This document shows positions 11,810 to 12,138 of a stretch of 12,138 bases of DNA, piece after piece. Below the pieces are notes generated by a model that saw only the letters and a list, made by a program, of their open reading frames with translations, had not been told where the DNA came from and ran no database searches. The translations under genes and the position numbers were made by a program. Source of the stretch: CAZOGW01 sp964579415 (GTDB lineage Bacteria > Actinomycetota > Acidimicrobiia > Spongiisociales > UBA5794); contig CAZOGW010000091.1 of NCBI GenBank assembly GCA_964579415.1, positions 1 through 12,138 of the forward strand. Reading direction: 5' to 3'. Position 1 is the stretch's first letter. The number at the start of each line of letters is the position of its first letter.

Positions 11810-12138
11810 GTGCACACCGACGTCACAGAATCCGGCCCCTACGAGCGCGTACTCACCCTGCGTGTCGCCGAGGAGGAGCTGGAGCCGGCCAAGGACAAGG
11901 CGGCGCGGAAGCTCTCCCGGCAGGTCAAGATCAAGGGCTTCCGGCCCGGCAAGGCCCCGCGCGCCATCGTGGAGCGCATGGTCGGCGTTGACGGGGTGCG
12001 CGCCGAGGCGATCGACGACGTCATGGGCGACCTGGTGTCAGAGGCCATCGACGAGGCCGGCCTGGCTCCGGTGGTCACCCCATCGGTCACCGACATCCAC
12101 GACGTCGACGACGGCGTCGAGATCGAGGTCCGGGTCAC
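11810..12138 (+). CDS. tig: Trigger factor, N-terminal part (runs off the window)
   Basis: Ribosome-bound chaperone and peptidyl-prolyl isomerase that meets nascent chains at the exit tunnel. Only the first 109 codons are in view, covering the ribosome-binding domain: an opening strand (YERVLTLRVAEEEL), then QVKIKGFRPGKAPRAIVE (about residues 38-55) with the GFRxGKxP ribosome-docking signature, and the start of the following strand region. The GTG at 11810 (VHTDVTES) was chosen because the family begins about this far before the signature; GGAG lies 10 nt upstream. The gap after tRNA-His has TACCCT (11725-11730) as a weak -10 candidate. In actinobacteria tig is often followed by clpP and clpX, which would be outside this window. 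Confidence 0.93.
   Translation, partial: MHTDVTESGPYERVLTLRVAEEELEPAKDKAARKLSRQVKIKGFRPGKAPRAIVERMVGVDGVRAEAIDDVMGDLVSEAIDEAGLAPVVTPSVTDIHDVDDGVEIEVRV

Overview
The window is a GC-rich (roughly two-thirds G+C), gene-dense bacterial segment. It is most likely from an actinobacterium, and perhaps from the Acidimicrobiia side of that phylum. The pointers are the order JAMM peptidase, metallo-beta-lactamase-fold phosphodiesterase, rph, rdgB (the mycobacterial Rv1334-Rv1341 neighbourhood with several genes missing), frequent GTG starts with GTGA or ATGA overlaps, SD-less genes with a TANNNT box just upstream of the start, and tRNA-His directly upstream of tig. The exact taxon is an inference.

Left part (about 1-5445, all on +): a heptamer repeat array, then arcA (arginine deiminase), a DUF2007-like small protein, a JAMM/MPN+ metallopeptidase, a small membrane protein, an MBL-fold phosphodiesterase, rph (RNase PH), a second heptamer array, rdgB (house-cleaning NTPase) and a MalK-like ABC ATPase whose H-loop histidine is Asn. 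arcA to rph are tightly coupled by overlapping stop and start codons. rdgB is split from rph by repeats and may have its own promoter.

Middle (5449-7474): six tRNA genes are found in the window, five of them here: Leu(TAG) and Lys(CTT) on -, then Pro(TGG), Gly(TCC) and Arg(TCT) on +. Between them lie a LAGLIDADG-endonuclease-like gene ending 9 bp before tRNA-Lys, a VOC/glyoxalase-fold gene and a divergent DUF1304 membrane protein.

Right part (7552-11287, on -): two secreted RTX proteins in tandem. The upstream one (791 aa) is a signal peptide, a propeptide, a metzincin-type zinc protease (HExxHxxGxxHD), a PPC-like domain and 29 RTX nonapeptides. The downstream one (410 aa) is a signal peptide plus 39 uninterrupted RTX nonapeptides and no other domain. 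Both arrays carry matching cysteine-containing caps. Their promoter region, a fifth heptamer locus and tRNA-His(GTG) precede the start of tig (trigger factor), which runs off the right edge.

The most unusual element is a dispersed family of 7-bp tandem repeats (TACTARG, CGTACTA, TACTGAA, GGATACT, ACCGGAT and similar) at five gene borders. It resembles in format the short tandemly repeated repetitive sequences known from cyanobacteria.
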